Part shown: piece after piece, positions 8,099 to 16,772 of the stretch | How positions within the stretch are numbered: position 1 is the stretch's first letter | Layout: each line of letters starts with the position of its first letter | DNA from: Rhodobacter sp. | GTDB lineage: Bacteria > Pseudomonadota > Alphaproteobacteria > Rhodobacterales > Rhodobacteraceae | Length of the DNA stretch: 37,570 bases | Assembly (NCBI GenBank): GCA_020250125.1 | Contig: JADCEL010000094.1 | Span: forward strand, 1-37,570 | Direction: 5' to 3' | Program-made: the position numbers and the translations under genes | Notes under the pieces: model-generated | Database searches by the model: none | The model's input: only the letters and a program-made list of their open reading frames with translations | What the model was told of the DNA's origin: nothing

Positions 8099-9133
8099 AT
8101 GCGGATTTACAGCGATCTGGCGGATGCCATCGGCAAGACACCCCTTATCCGCCTGCGCAAAGCAAGTGCCGCGACGGGCTGCGAAATTCTGGGCAAGGCG
8201 GAATTCCTGAACCCCGGCCAGTCGGTCAAGGACCGGGCGGCGCTGTACATCATCAAGGATGCGATTGCGCGCGGAACGCTGCGGCCCGGCGGCACGATTG
8301 TGGAAGGGACGGCCGGCAATACCGGCATCGGGCTGGCGCTGGTCGGGGCCTCGATGGGGTTCAGGACCGTCATCGTCATCCCCGAAACGCAAAGCCAGGA
8401 AAAGAAAGACATGCTGCGGCTTGCCGGGGCCGAACTGGTGCAGGTTCCGGCAGTGCCCTACCGCAACCCGAACAATTACGTGCGCTATTCGGGCCGTCTT
8501 GCCGCCAGACTGGCCCAGACCGAGCCGAACGGCGCGATCTGGGCGAACCAGTTCGACAATCTGGCCAACCGCCGGGCGCATGTGGAAACCACCGCGCCGG
8601 AAATCTGGGACCAGACCGGCGGGACGGTGAACGGGTTCATCTGCGCGGTCGGATCGGGCGGTACCCTGGCCGGCGTGGCCGAGGCGCTGCAACCCAAGGG
8701 GGTGCGGATCGGGCTGGCCGATCCCGAAGGGGCGGCACTGCACAGCTTTTACACGGCCGGAAAGCTTGAATCGCCCGGCTCCTCCATCACCGAAGGGATC
8801 GGTCAGGGCCGGATCACCGCCAATCTGGAAGGGTTCCGCCCCGATTACAGCTATCGCATCCCGGATGCTGAAGCCCTGCCCATCGTCTTTGACCTGTTGC
8901 AGGAAGAAGGTCTGTGCATGGGCGGGTCAACCGGCATCAACATCGCCGGGGCGATCCGCATGGCCCGCGACTTGGGGCCGGGCAATACCATCGTCACCAT
9001 CCTGTGCGATTATGGCAGCCGCTATCAGACCAAGCTCTACAATCCGGCCTTCCTGAAGGAAAAGGGGCTGCCCGCGCCGGAATGGCTGGATGCCCCCCCG
9101 CGCACGATCCCGGCGGTGTTCGAGGAGTCATGA
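8099..9133 (+). CDS. cysK: Cysteine synthase A-like PLP enzyme
   Basis: A 344-aa fold-type II PLP enzyme, predicted to make cysteine from O-acetylserine and sulfide. The PLP lysine lies in NPGQSVKDR. The asparagine substrate loop reads EGTAGNTG where classical CysK has TSGNTG, so the Ser is Ala. The phosphate-binding loop is GSGGT. The C-terminus (DYGSRYQTKLYNPAFL) resembles the longer cysteine-synthase group with about 340 residues. ATG 8099 is chosen over GTG 8075 because AAGAAGGA lies 8 bases upstream and homology begins at RIYSDLADAIGKTPLIRL. It overlaps the channel gene by 4 bp. The loop change could mean a different amino-acid substrate; the symbol is tentative. Confidence 0.8.
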   Translation: MRIYSDLADAIGKTPLIRLRKASAATGCEILGKAEFLNPGQSVKDRAALYIIKDAIARGTLRPGGTIVEGTAGNTGIGLALVGASMGFRTVIVIPETQSQEKKDMLRLAGAELVQVPAVPYRNPNNYVRYSGRLAARLAQTEPNGAIWANQFDNLANRRAHVETTAPEIWDQTGGTVNGFICAVGSGGTLAGVAEALQPKGVRIGLADPEGAALHSFYTAGKLESPGSSITEGIGQGRITANLEGFRPDYSYRIPDAEALPIVFDLLQEEGLCMGGSTGINIAGAIRMARDLGPGNTIVTILCDYGSRYQTKLYNPAFLKEKGLPAPEWLDAPPRTIPAVFEES

Positions 9134-11490
9134 TCAGGCCCGCTGCCGTGATCCGCGCGCTGGCGGTTGTCTGCGCCGTCCTGCTCGGGCCGGGCGGCGC
9201 AACGCCCGCCCTCTGGGCCCAGACGGCCACCCCCGCCGCATCCGAAGAGGATCAGGGTCCGCCGGATTATGCCGCCTGGGAACGGACGGCCAGGAAAGCC
9301 GAACGCCAGACGCAGGACCGCCAGACACCTGACGATGCGCTGACGACCATGCGCGGCTATCTGGTGGAATGGCGCGCGACGTTTCAGGCCGCGCAGAACG
9401 TGAATGCCGCACGGATTGCCACGCTGCGCACCCAGATCGATGCGCTGGGTCCGCCGCCCGCCGACGGCAAGCTGGAGACAGAGGCGATCGCCCTGCGCCG
9501 GACCGAGCTGAACGATCAGCTTGCCCAGCTGCAAACGCCGGTGATCGCCGCAGACGAGGCGTTTCGCCGGGCCGACGGGCTGATCAAGGAAATCGACCGG
9601 CAGTTGCGCGAACGTCAGGCGGACGAGCTGCTCAAGGTCACACCCATGCCGATCAACCCCGCCAACTGGGGTATTGCGGTCAAGGCGTTGCGCGACATCT
9701 CGGTCGAAATCTGGGACGAGGTGCAAACGCGCTGGGACCGGCCCGAGGTGCGCGCCGATTTCAGGGCTTATCTTCCGCTGGTGCTGATCCTGTTCATCAT
9801 CGGTCTGGGCCTGATCTGGCGCGGCTGGTGGCTGGGGGAAAGATTTGGCAACGCGCTGAACAACCTGACCCCGAAACACTGGCATCCGGTCTGGGGCATC
9901 TTCGCCTCTCTGGGGCAGGTGGCCTTGCCGGTCATCGGATTTGTCCTGATCGGGGTTCCGATCCAGTTCACCGGCGTCCTGGGGCCGATTGGCAGTCATC
10001 TGGCGGTCAGCCTGGCCGGGCTGGGCGTTGTGATCTTTGGCTGGGCCTGGCTGGGGCAGCGCATCTTTCCCAAAGCTGAAACCGAAGGAATGCTGCTGAA
10101 CCTTTCCCCCGAAAAGCGCGCCGAGGGGCGGTTCTATTCCCTGGTGCTTGGCGCGCTGACAGGGTTCCAGACCCTGTTCACGGTGATGTCGGTGGACAAG
10201 GGAATTCCCGTCGAAGCCCGTGCCATCCTGAGTTTTCCGTCGCTGGTCCTGTTCTCGATCATCCTTTTGCGGATCGGGCGGCTGTTGCGCGACCATGTCC
10301 GTTCCAGGGGGGCGGCGGATGCGCTGCCATCCTTCCGCGACCGGCTGATCGGGCTGTTCGGCCAGGCCGCCGTCCTCATCGCCGTCACCGGCCCGATCCT
10401 TGCGGCGCTGGGCTATGGCGCGGCGGCCAGTGCGCTGGTCTATCCGGCCGTGTTTTCGCTGGGCCTTCTGGGCATGCTCTTTGTGCTTCTTGACGTGGTG
10501 GAGGGAGTTTACGCGCTGATCGTGCGGCGGGGCGACAGGCCGGGTGACGCGCTGGTTCCCACGCTGATCGGCTTTGTGCTGTGCCTTGCGTCCCTGCCGC
10601 TGTTCGCGCTGATCTGGGGGGCGCGGGTTTCGGACCTCAGCGAATTGTGGACAACGTTTCTTGCAGGATTTTCCATCGGCGAGACGCAGATTTCCCCGCG
10701 CGGTTTCCTGACCTTTGCCGTGATCTTTGCCATCGGCTACATGATGACGCGCCTTTTGCAGGGGGCGCTGGGGTCTTCGGTGCTGCCAAAGACCAAAATG
10801 GATCAGGGCGGGCGCAATGCGGTCGTGGCAGGCGTTGGCTACATCGGTATCTTCCTGTCGGCCCTGTCGGCGATCAATGCGGCGGGCATCAACCTTGCCG
10901 GGCTTGCCATCGTTGCCGGGGCGCTGTCGGTGGGTATCGGGTTCGGCCTGCAGAACATCGTGTCGAATTTCGTTTCGGGCATCATTCTGCTGATTGAACG
11001 CCCGGTGTCGGAAGGCGACTGGATCGAGGTGGGCGGCGTTCAGGGCGTGGTCAAGACGATCTCGGTCCGCTCTACCCGCATCCAGACCTTTGACCGGACC
11101 GATGTCATCGTTCCGAACACCGATCTGATTGCGGGCCGGGTCACGAACTGGACACGCTACAACCTGACCGGGCGGCTGATCGTGCCGGTCGCGGTGGCCT
11201 ACGGGGCCGATACCCGCAAGGTCGAGCGTGTGCTGATGGAGATTGCAGAAGCCGAACCGCTGGCGGTGCTCAATCCGCCGCCGACTGTTCTGTTGATGGG
11301 CTTCACGCCGGATGCGCAGCTGTTCGAGATCCGCATGATCCTGCGCGACGTGAACTTTCAGCTTTCGGTGCGGTCAGATATCAATCACCGCATCCTGCAG
11401 CGCTTTGGCGAAGAGGGGATCGGGCTGTCGCTCGGCATGGCGGCGCAGGCCCAGCTGAAACCCGCCGGCAACGGCGCTGACGAGGGCTGA
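9130..11490 (+). CDS. DUF3772/MscS mechanosensitive channel family protein
   Basis: A 786-aa inner-membrane protein. Residues 1 to about 31 are a signal peptide ending in Ala-x-Ala-like LWAQ. A periplasmic helical domain with coiled-coil character follows (about 40-190; DUF3772 type). Then come about ten membrane helices, and near residues 600-640 the MscS pore and beta-domain signature (AGALSVGIGFGLQNIVSNF, then ERPVSEGDWIEV). Such large MscS relatives open on membrane tension during osmotic downshock. ATG 9130 overlaps the upstream stop (ATGA) and gives an intact signal peptide; a longer upstream extension would read through the previous gene. The coupling to a cysteine-synthase-like gene is unexplained. 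Confidence 0.9.
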   Translation: MIRPAAVIRALAVVCAVLLGPGGATPALWAQTATPAASEEDQGPPDYAAWERTARKAERQTQDRQTPDDALTTMRGYLVEWRATFQAAQNVNAARIATLRTQIDALGPPPADGKLETEAIALRRTELNDQLAQLQTPVIAADEAFRRADGLIKEIDRQLRERQADELLKVTPMPINPANWGIAVKALRDISVEIWDEVQTRWDRPEVRADFRAYLPLVLILFIIGLGLIWRGWWLGERFGNALNNLTPKHWHPVWGIFASLGQVALPVIGFVLIGVPIQFTGVLGPIGSHLAVSLAGLGVVIFGWAWLGQRIFPKAETEGMLLNLSPEKRAEGRFYSLVLGALTGFQTLFTVMSVDKGIPVEARAILSFPSLVLFSIILLRIGRLLRDHVRSRGAADALPSFRDRLIGLFGQAAVLIAVTGPILAALGYGAAASALVYPAVFSLGLLGMLFVLLDVVEGVYALIVRRGDRPGDALVPTLIGFVLCLASLPLFALIWGARVSDLSELWTTFLAGFSIGETQISPRGFLTFAVIFAIGYMMTRLLQGALGSSVLPKTKMDQGGRNAVVAGVGYIGIFLSALSAINAAGINLAGLAIVAGALSVGIGFGLQNIVSNFVSGIILLIERPVSEGDWIEVGGVQGVVKTISVRSTRIQTFDRTDVIVPNTDLIAGRVTNWTRYNLTGRLIVPVAVAYGADTRKVERVLMEIAEAEPLAVLNPPPTVLLMGFTPDAQLFEIRMILRDVNFQLSVRSDINHRILQRFGEEGIGLSLGMAAQAQLKPAGNGADEG

Positions 11491-11517
11491 TGCAGGAAAC
11501 CCCAAAGGATCGACGTC

Positions 11518-12225
11518 ATGACTGATCTGCTGTTTCGCGCCGACCCCTATCTGGCCGAGGCCGGTGCCCGCATTACCGGCTTCACGGCCGAAGGGGGCAT
11601 TCTGCTGGACCGGACGGTGTTTTATGCGACGGGCGGCGGTCAGCCCGGCGATTCCGGGCGGCTGGACTGGGCCGGCGGATCGGTGGTGATCGCCACGGCC
11701 GTAAAGGCCGGGGACGGGGCGATTGCCGTCGTTCCGGCAGAACCGGTGGCGCTGCCGCCGGTGGGCACACAGGTGCATCAGGTGCTGGACTGGGATCGCC
11801 GCCATCGGCTGATGCGGATGCACACCGCCCTGCACCTTTTGTCGGTTGTCATTCCGCTGCCCGTGACGGGCGGGCAGATCGGGGCCGAACGGGGACGGCT
11901 TGATTTCGACATGCCCGAGCCGCCCGGGGATATCGGGGCGCTGAACACGGCGCTGAACGCCCTGATCGACGCCGACCTTCCGGTGACCGAAAGCTGGATC
12001 ACGGATGCAGAGCTGGCGGCAAATCCGGGGCTGGTCAAGACGATGTCGGTGGCCCCGCCCGCGGGACAGGGCCGCGTGCGGCTGGTCAGGATCGGCGACA
12101 TCGACCTGCAGCCCTGCGGCGGCACCCACGTGGCCCGCACCGGCGAGATCGGCCGTGTCAGCATCGGCAAGATCGAAAAGAAGGGCCGCCAGAACCGCCG
12201 GGTCAGCCTGACGCTGGAAAACTGA
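11518..12225 (+). CDS. Alanyl-tRNA editing protein AlaX-like
   Basis: A 235-aa free-standing homologue of the AlaRS editing domain, predicted to deacylate Ser- or Gly-tRNA(Ala). Zinc ligands are visible: H102-TAL-H106 in MRMHTALHLL and C200-GGT-H204. Homology to the class II AlaRS family starts near residue 8. The C-terminal KKGRQNRRVSLTL strand is typical. The length fits the AlaX-M group. The gene starts 27 bp after the channel gene, with GGA-containing purines before ATG 11518, so it may share its transcript. About 80 bp downstream is the left end of an IS5-family relic. Confidence 0.9.
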   Translation: MTDLLFRADPYLAEAGARITGFTAEGGILLDRTVFYATGGGQPGDSGRLDWAGGSVVIATAVKAGDGAIAVVPAEPVALPPVGTQVHQVLDWDRRHRLMRMHTALHLLSVVIPLPVTGGQIGAERGRLDFDMPEPPGDIGALNTALNALIDADLPVTESWITDAELAANPGLVKTMSVAPPAGQGRVRLVRIGDIDLQPCGGTHVARTGEIGRVSIGKIEKKGRQNRRVSLTLEN

Positions 12226-12304
12226 CGCCCCGCGCGCCGGGGGCATTCAGGGCCTGCCCGGTTTGGGGCTGTTGGCCAGCAGAAGGTCGCGCCCGGCCAT
12301 GATC

Positions 12305-12992
12305 GGCTCTGTTGCACAACTCCACGTCTGAGCGGACTTCCCCTTTCCCCGGACGGACGCATCCTGCGGCTTCAGTGACAGGAATGCCGGGCGCGGTGAA
12401 GCGGTTCAGGACGGCGACACGGACCTGGAACCCTGACACCTGACGGTCGGAATCCCGCGCCAGGGCGCTGTCCCGGCAGTTTCACACAATGCATCTTCGG
12501 TTCGGCGCGGCTTCGGCGGTGGCGGCCGCTCCATTGTCGCCAGATGGTTCGGCCGAAGCGGCGTGATGCGCGCAGGGCCTCGTTGCGTGCGATCGCCCCG
12601 ACGGTATCAGGCTTTCAGGGCCTGGCGTTCTTGCGGGGCGGGATGATTGCGGCGGCACCTCGGGCGGCGATGGCGCCGTGGCACTTGCGCGTGTCGAAGG
12701 CGCCATCAGCGGTCAGGCTGGCGATGTCCTGGCCGGGCGGAATCCGGTCGGGCAGTCCGGGCAGCACGGGCGCATCACCAACGTCGCGGGTGGTCAACCC
12801 GGCCGCCCGGATTTCCGGCGTTTGCCCGTCAATCCCGATGTGACTCCTGCGCCACACGCGGCGCCTGAGCGCTGCGGTATCTGCGGGCCGGTTCCCGGTC
12901 TTGCAGGCGGGGGGTGTGGGCCTGCTCATGCCCTCCAGCTGCCACGCTGGATTCACGAGATGAATCCCTCACCGGATATGTGCGACAGAGCC
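12305..12992 (-). mobile_element. Internally deleted IS5-family (IS427-like) element
   Basis: A 688-bp element bounded by 14-bp inverted repeats with one mismatch: GGCTCTGTTGCACA at 12305-12318 and, inverted, GGCTCTGTCGCACA at 12979-12992. Inside, on the minus strand, are the start and the C-terminal two-thirds of an IS5-type transposase with the middle missing. No target duplication is obvious. Full-length relatives are typically longer by roughly 300 bp. With both ends kept it could still be moved in trans by a related transposase. Confidence 0.8.
12359..12929 (-). pseudogene. Remnant of IS5-family transposase
   Basis: The minus strand from ATG 12929 encodes MSRPTPPACKTGN..., the typical N-terminus of this transposase group. 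After about 24 codons it jumps directly from ALRRR to VWRRSHIGIDG, skipping the segment of roughly 110-115 residues that carries the first catalytic Asp region. It then continues with TADGAFDTRKCH and AAAIIPPRKNARP. After that the frame shifts, and the C-terminal QVRVAVLNRFTA..GIPVTEAAG piece lies in another frame. The normal stop after AAG is replaced by a Cys codon (12359-12361). The jump falls at a repeated Arg-Arg codon context, consistent with deletion between short direct repeats. It is not functional. Confidence 0.8.
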
Positions 12993-13040
12993 AATCTCAA
13001 GCCGATTTCTTCTGACAGCCCCCCGGACAAGCTGCCCCGG

Positions 13041-13796
13041 TCAGATCGACCCGGCTTCGACCATGTAGCTGTTCGCTGTGCACATGGCCGCATCGTCCGA
13101 GGCCAGGAACAGGACCATCCGGGCAACATAGACCGGGTCGATCAGGTCCGGCAGGCATTGCCGGTTCCGGTGCGCCGCGATGGCCTCCGGTTTTGCCCAG
13201 AGCGTCTTCTGCCGTTCGGTCATGATCCAGCCTGGAACCACAGCGTTGACGCGGATGCGGTGTTTTCCCAGGTCCCGCGCCATGGTGCGTGTCAGGCCGT
13301 GCACGGCCGCCTTGGCGGTGGCATAGGCTGGAAAGCCTCCTCCGGCCTCGAACCAGCTGTTCGATCCCATGTTGATGATCGAACCGCTGCCGCGTTCGAT
13401 CATGTCCGGTGCCACCGCCTGAATCGCGAAGAACTGATGTCTGAGGTTGGTATCCATCCGTTCGTCCCAGTATTCGGGCGTGACATCGGTCCAGACATGC
13501 CGGTCGTCACGGGCGGCGTTGTTGACCAGCACATCCGCCGGACCGATCCGTGATTTCAGCGCGGCGAACGCGGCGCGCAGGCTTTCGATGTCGCGCAGGT
13601 CGCAGATTTCATGCGTGACATCTGCATGGGCGGCGCAAAGGGCGGCGCTGCTGTCGACGTCCAGATCGACAAAGCCCACCCTGGCACCCTGGTTGGCAAA
13701 GGCCGTCACAATCCGCGCACCGATGCCCGAGGCGCCACCGGTGACGTAGACTGTCTTTCCGGCAAGGCTGGGGTATCTGGCAAAGAGGTCGGACAT
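13041..13796 (-). CDS. SDR aldose 1-dehydrogenase-like (XylB-type)
   Basis: A 251-aa NAD(P)-dependent SDR. The cofactor motif TGGASGIG is near residue 19, NNAARDDRH about residue 90, catalytic Ser in INMGSNSW, and YATAK for the catalytic Tyr/Lys. Segments DDRHVWTDVTPEYWDERM.TNLRH and LFLASDDAAMCT resemble Caulobacter D-xylose 1-dehydrogenase (XylB), which oxidises a pentose to its lactone; the actual sugar is not determined by sequence. The start at ATG 13796 is preferred; ATG 13805 is three codons upstream. It is divergent from the LacI gene with a palindromic operator between them, which ties it to carbohydrate module 1. Confidence 0.85.
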   Translation of the reverse strand: MSDLFARYPSLAGKTVYVTGGASGIGARIVTAFANQGARVGFVDLDVDSSAALCAAHADVTHEICDLRDIESLRAAFAALKSRIGPADVLVNNAARDDRHVWTDVTPEYWDERMDTNLRHQFFAIQAVAPDMIERGSGSIINMGSNSWFEAGGGFPAYATAKAAVHGLTRTMARDLGKHRIRVNAVVPGWIMTERQKTLWAKPEAIAAHRNRQCLPDLIDPVYVARMVLFLASDDAAMCTANSYMVEAGSI

Positions 13797-13940
13797 GCGG
13801 GGCATCCATTCACGCTGACGGGTCGCGGTGGCCAGGGTGGCGGCAGCCACAGGGAAGGTCAAGCACCGGTTTTGTTTTCCCGCCGGCCATCGAACCAACG
13901 CAGTTGACTCGCGGCGCTTCCCCGTGCTGATCTTGTAAAG

Positions 13941-13955
13941 CGGTTTAGTAAACCG
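13941..13955. promoter_or_regulatory. LacI-type operator palindrome
   Basis: Perfect odd palindrome CGGTTTA-G-TAAACCG between the divergent SDR and lacI-type genes, 23 bp upstream of the regulator's ATG. Size, symmetry and position fit an operator for the adjacent LacI regulator, which would then control itself, the import operon and possibly the SDR. A -35-like TTGACT lies at 13904-13909 but without a good -10. Confidence 0.7.
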
Positions 13956-13978
13956 ATTCACTCGGGCGGGATTGACCG

Positions 13979-15022
13979 ATGTCAGTGGCAAGCCTTCGGG
14001 ATGTGGCGCAGGCGGCAGGGGTGTCGGTGACGACCGTCTCGCGCTTCCTGAACGGTACGCTCGACCTGCCGGAACGCACGCGCACAGCGGTCGAGGCCGC
14101 GATCCTTCAGTTCAACTACCAGCCCAACCCGCACGCCCGCAGGCTGAGCCGGGGCAGGTCTGACACAATCGGGCTGGTCATTCCCGACATTGCGACCCCG
14201 TTCTTCGCCACCCTCGTTGCCGCGGTCGAGGCCGAGGCAGACCGGCGCGGGCTTGGGCTGGCGCTGCATGCCACCCTGAACCGGGGAGAGCGCGAGTTGT
14301 CCTACCTTCAGGCGGTGCGCCGCAATCAGGTGGACGGCCTGATCTTCGTCACCAACCATCCCGATGACGGCACCCTGGCTGCGGCGATCAACGCCAGCGG
14401 CCGGGTGGTTGTCCTGGACGAAGACGTGGCGGGAACGTCCGTCCCGAAGCTTTTCTGCGACAATCAGCAGGGCGGGTATCTGGCCGGGCGGCATCTGGCC
14501 GAGGCCGGGCACCGGCAGGTCCTGTTCATCGGGGGGGTGGACGCCATGCTCAGCGGCGCGCGCCGCTTTGACGGATTCCGGCGTGCCATGACCGAAACCT
14601 GGGGGGCCGATGCCCGGATCGAGCGCTATCAGGGCGAATACTCAATCGCGTTCGGCCGGTCGGCGGCGAAGCGCATGCTGGCGGCACGGCTGGACGTCAG
14701 CGCCATCTTTGCGACATCGGACGAGATCACCACAGGCGCGCTGGAGGTGCTGAATGCCGCAGGCATCCGGGTGCCCCGGGACCTTTCGCTTGTCGGGTTC
14801 GACGATGTCGGCCCGCTGCATCTTTTCGCACCGGCTGTGACAGCGGTGCGCCAGCCGGTCCGGGATCTGGGTATCCGGGCCCTGTCCTTGCTGCTGGATA
14901 CCGACTGGACTGACCCGGCCAGGCTCCCGCCAGAGGAGATCATGCCTGTCACCCTGATCACGCGGAATTCCGTTGCGCCGGTGATCAGGTCAAGAACCGC
15001 AACGTCCAACAGAGGGAAATGA
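13979..15022 (+). CDS. LacI-family transcriptional regulator
   Basis: A 347-aa protein. The N-terminal LacI helix-turn-helix (SLRDVAQAAGVSVTTVSRFLNG) and hinge region (NYQPNPHARRLSRGRS) are followed by a periplasmic-binding-protein-like sensor domain (from about residue 60, TIGLVIPDIATPFFATLV) to the C-terminus. It probably represses the sugar import and catabolic genes until a sugar or pathway intermediate binds. The adjoining palindrome at 13941-13955 is its likely site. The gene overlaps the upstream ATG of the binding-protein gene by 4 bp, but the binding protein more likely starts at 15025, just after the stop. Confidence 0.92.
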   Translation: MSVASLRDVAQAAGVSVTTVSRFLNGTLDLPERTRTAVEAAILQFNYQPNPHARRLSRGRSDTIGLVIPDIATPFFATLVAAVEAEADRRGLGLALHATLNRGERELSYLQAVRRNQVDGLIFVTNHPDDGTLAAAINASGRVVVLDEDVAGTSVPKLFCDNQQGGYLAGRHLAEAGHRQVLFIGGVDAMLSGARRFDGFRRAMTETWGADARIERYQGEYSIAFGRSAAKRMLAARLDVSAIFATSDEITTGALEVLNAAGIRVPRDLSLVGFDDVGPLHLFAPAVTAVRQPVRDLGIRALSLLLDTDWTDPARLPPEEIMPVTLITRNSVAPVIRSRTATSNRGK

Positions 15023-15024
15023 AC

Positions 15025-15981
15025 ATGAACACCATGAAGATGACGGCCCTTTCGCGTCGGGGACTTGGGGTGCTGCTTGGCGCGGCTGTCATGCTGGCGG
15101 CGGTGCCCGGTATGGCGCAGGACAAGAAGAAGTTCGCCCTGGTGCAGATCAACCAGCAGGCGCTGTTCTTCAACCAGATGAACGAAGGCGCGCAGAAGGC
15201 GGCGGATGCGGCCGGGGTGGAGTTGGTGATCTTCAACGCCAACAATGACCCGGCAGCGCAGAACAGCGCGATAGAGACCTACATCCAGGAAGGTGTCGAT
15301 GGCATCGCCATCGTCGCCATCGACGTGAACGGCATCATGCCGGCGGTCGATCAGGCGGCGGCAGCGGGCATTCCGGTTGTCGCCATCGACGCGATCCTGC
15401 CCGAGGACGGCAAGCAATCGGCGGTGATCGGCGTTGACAACGGCAAGGCCGGGGCCGACCTTGGCACCTACTTCGTGGAATATGCCAAGGGTGCCGGCGG
15501 GGCCAGGCTGGGCATCGTCGGCGCGCTGAACTCGTTCATCCAGAACCTGCGGATGGATGGGTTCACCGGCGCCCTGGCGGGTGTCGAGGGTGTGACGATT
15601 GCCGGAACGGTCGATGGCCAGAACGTTCAGGATACCGCGCTGGCGGCAGCCGAAAACCTGATGACGGCCAATCCCGACATGACGGCGATCTATGCCACGG
15701 GCGAACCGGCCCTGCTGGGTGCGGTTGCGGCTGTGGAAAGCCAGGGGCGGCAGGCGAATGTCAAGGTCTTTGGCTGGGACCTGACGGCATCGGCCGTTGC
15801 GGGCATCGATGCGGGCTATGTCGAAGCCGTCATCCAGCAGGATCCCGCCGGAATGGGTGCCGCTGCGGTCGACGCGCTCAAGACGATCACCGAAGGCGGC
15901 ACGGTCGCGCGTACCATCTCGGTCCCGGTCACGATCGTCACCAAGGCGAACGTGGACGACTTCCGGTCCATGTTCCAATGA
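15025..15981 (+). CDS. Sugar ABC transporter substrate-binding protein (RbsB-like)
   Basis: A periplasmic binding protein of about 318 aa, Peripla_BP_4 (ribose/xylose) type. A signal peptide (residues 1 to about 30) contains SRRGLG before a hydrophobic core ending in GMAQ; the Arg pair makes Tat export possible but the motif is weak. The mature protein starts at DKKKFALVQIN; NEGAQKAADAAGVEL and DGIAIVAIDVNG are typical of the family. Of two close ATGs, 15025 is preferred because AGAGGGA (15011-15017) is 7 bases upstream of it but only 1 base from ATG 15019. The gene overlaps the ATPase gene by 4 bp. The ligand is probably a monosaccharide. Confidence 0.9.
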   Translation: MNTMKMTALSRRGLGVLLGAAVMLAAVPGMAQDKKKFALVQINQQALFFNQMNEGAQKAADAAGVELVIFNANNDPAAQNSAIETYIQEGVDGIAIVAIDVNGIMPAVDQAAAAGIPVVAIDAILPEDGKQSAVIGVDNGKAGADLGTYFVEYAKGAGGARLGIVGALNSFIQNLRMDGFTGALAGVEGVTIAGTVDGQNVQDTALAAAENLMTANPDMTAIYATGEPALLGAVAAVESQGRQANVKVFGWDLTASAVAGIDAGYVEAVIQQDPAGMGAAAVDALKTITEGGTVARTISVPVTIVTKANVDDFRSMFQ

Positions 15982-16772
15982 CCGGACCGACGCTTCATTC
16001 CGAAGCGTCCGCTGCGGAAGGGGGTCGTCCCCTTCCGCACATCGTGCCGCTGGTTTCCTTGCGGGGCATTTCGCTGACGTTCGGGTCGCATCAGGCGCTC
16101 CGGGGCGTCGATCTGGATGTGATGCCGGGCGAATGTCTGGGGCTGATCGGCGACAATGCGGCGGGAAAGTCGACCCTGTCGAAGGTGATGTCGGGCACCT
16201 GCATTCCCGATGCGGGGACGATCAGCGTCGAAGGCGAACCTGTCCGGTTTTCTGGCCCGTCCGATGCACGGGCGCGGCATATCGAGATGGTGTTCCAGGA
16301 CCTCAGCCTTTGTGACCATGTCGATGTGGTGGGCAACCTCTTTCTGGGGCGCGAACTGACGCGCGGCCCGTTTCTGGATCAGAAGCAGATGCTGGCCACG
16401 GGGCGGCAGATGCTGGACGCGCTGGAAATCCGCATTCCGCGCCTGACGGCCAAGGTCGAAAAGCTGTCGGGCGGCCAGCGTCAGGCCATTGCAATCGCGC
16501 GGGCGGCAAGCTTTCAGCCCAAGGTGCTGATCATGGATGAACCGACCTCGGCCCTTGCGGTGGCAGAGGTTGAGGCGGTGCTGGCGCTGATCAACCGCGT
16601 CAAGGCGAAGGGCGTGGGCGTGGTCCTGATCACCCACCGCCTGCAGGACCTGTTTCGCGTCTGCGACCGGATTGCCGTGATGTATGAAGGCACGAAAGTT
16701 GCCGAACGGATGATCGGCAAGACCAACCTGCAGGAACTGGTCGATCTGATCGTCGGGAAGGGGTCGCACTGA
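15978..16772 (+). CDS. Sugar ABC transporter ATP-binding protein, single domain
   Basis: A 264-aa ATPase of the RbsA/FrcA group with only one nucleotide-binding domain (typical RbsA has two, about 500 aa). Walker A is GDNAAGKS; the signature is LSGGQRQAIAIARA; Walker B is KVLIMDEPTSAL; the switch His is in VLITHRLQD. GPSDARARHIEMVFQDLSLCDHVDV matches FrcA-like ATPases. It would work as a homodimer under the single permease. The coding sequence overlaps its neighbours at both ends, consistent with a tightly coupled importer operon. Confidence 0.93.
   Translation: MTGPTLHSEASAAEGGRPLPHIVPLVSLRGISLTFGSHQALRGVDLDVMPGECLGLIGDNAAGKSTLSKVMSGTCIPDAGTISVEGEPVRFSGPSDARARHIEMVFQDLSLCDHVDVVGNLFLGRELTRGPFLDQKQMLATGRQMLDALEIRIPRLTAKVEKLSGGQRQAIAIARAASFQPKVLIMDEPTSALAVAEVEAVLALINRVKAKGVGVVLITHRLQDLFRVCDRIAVMYEGTKVAERMIGKTNLQELVDLIVGKGSH

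Noticed and set aside
12245-12298. Short minus-strand frame (about 17 codons) that ends just before the IS5 relic, possibly the tail of an interrupted gene
   Set aside because: Too short to identify, and no matching upstream part is visible beyond the IS relic at 12993-13040.
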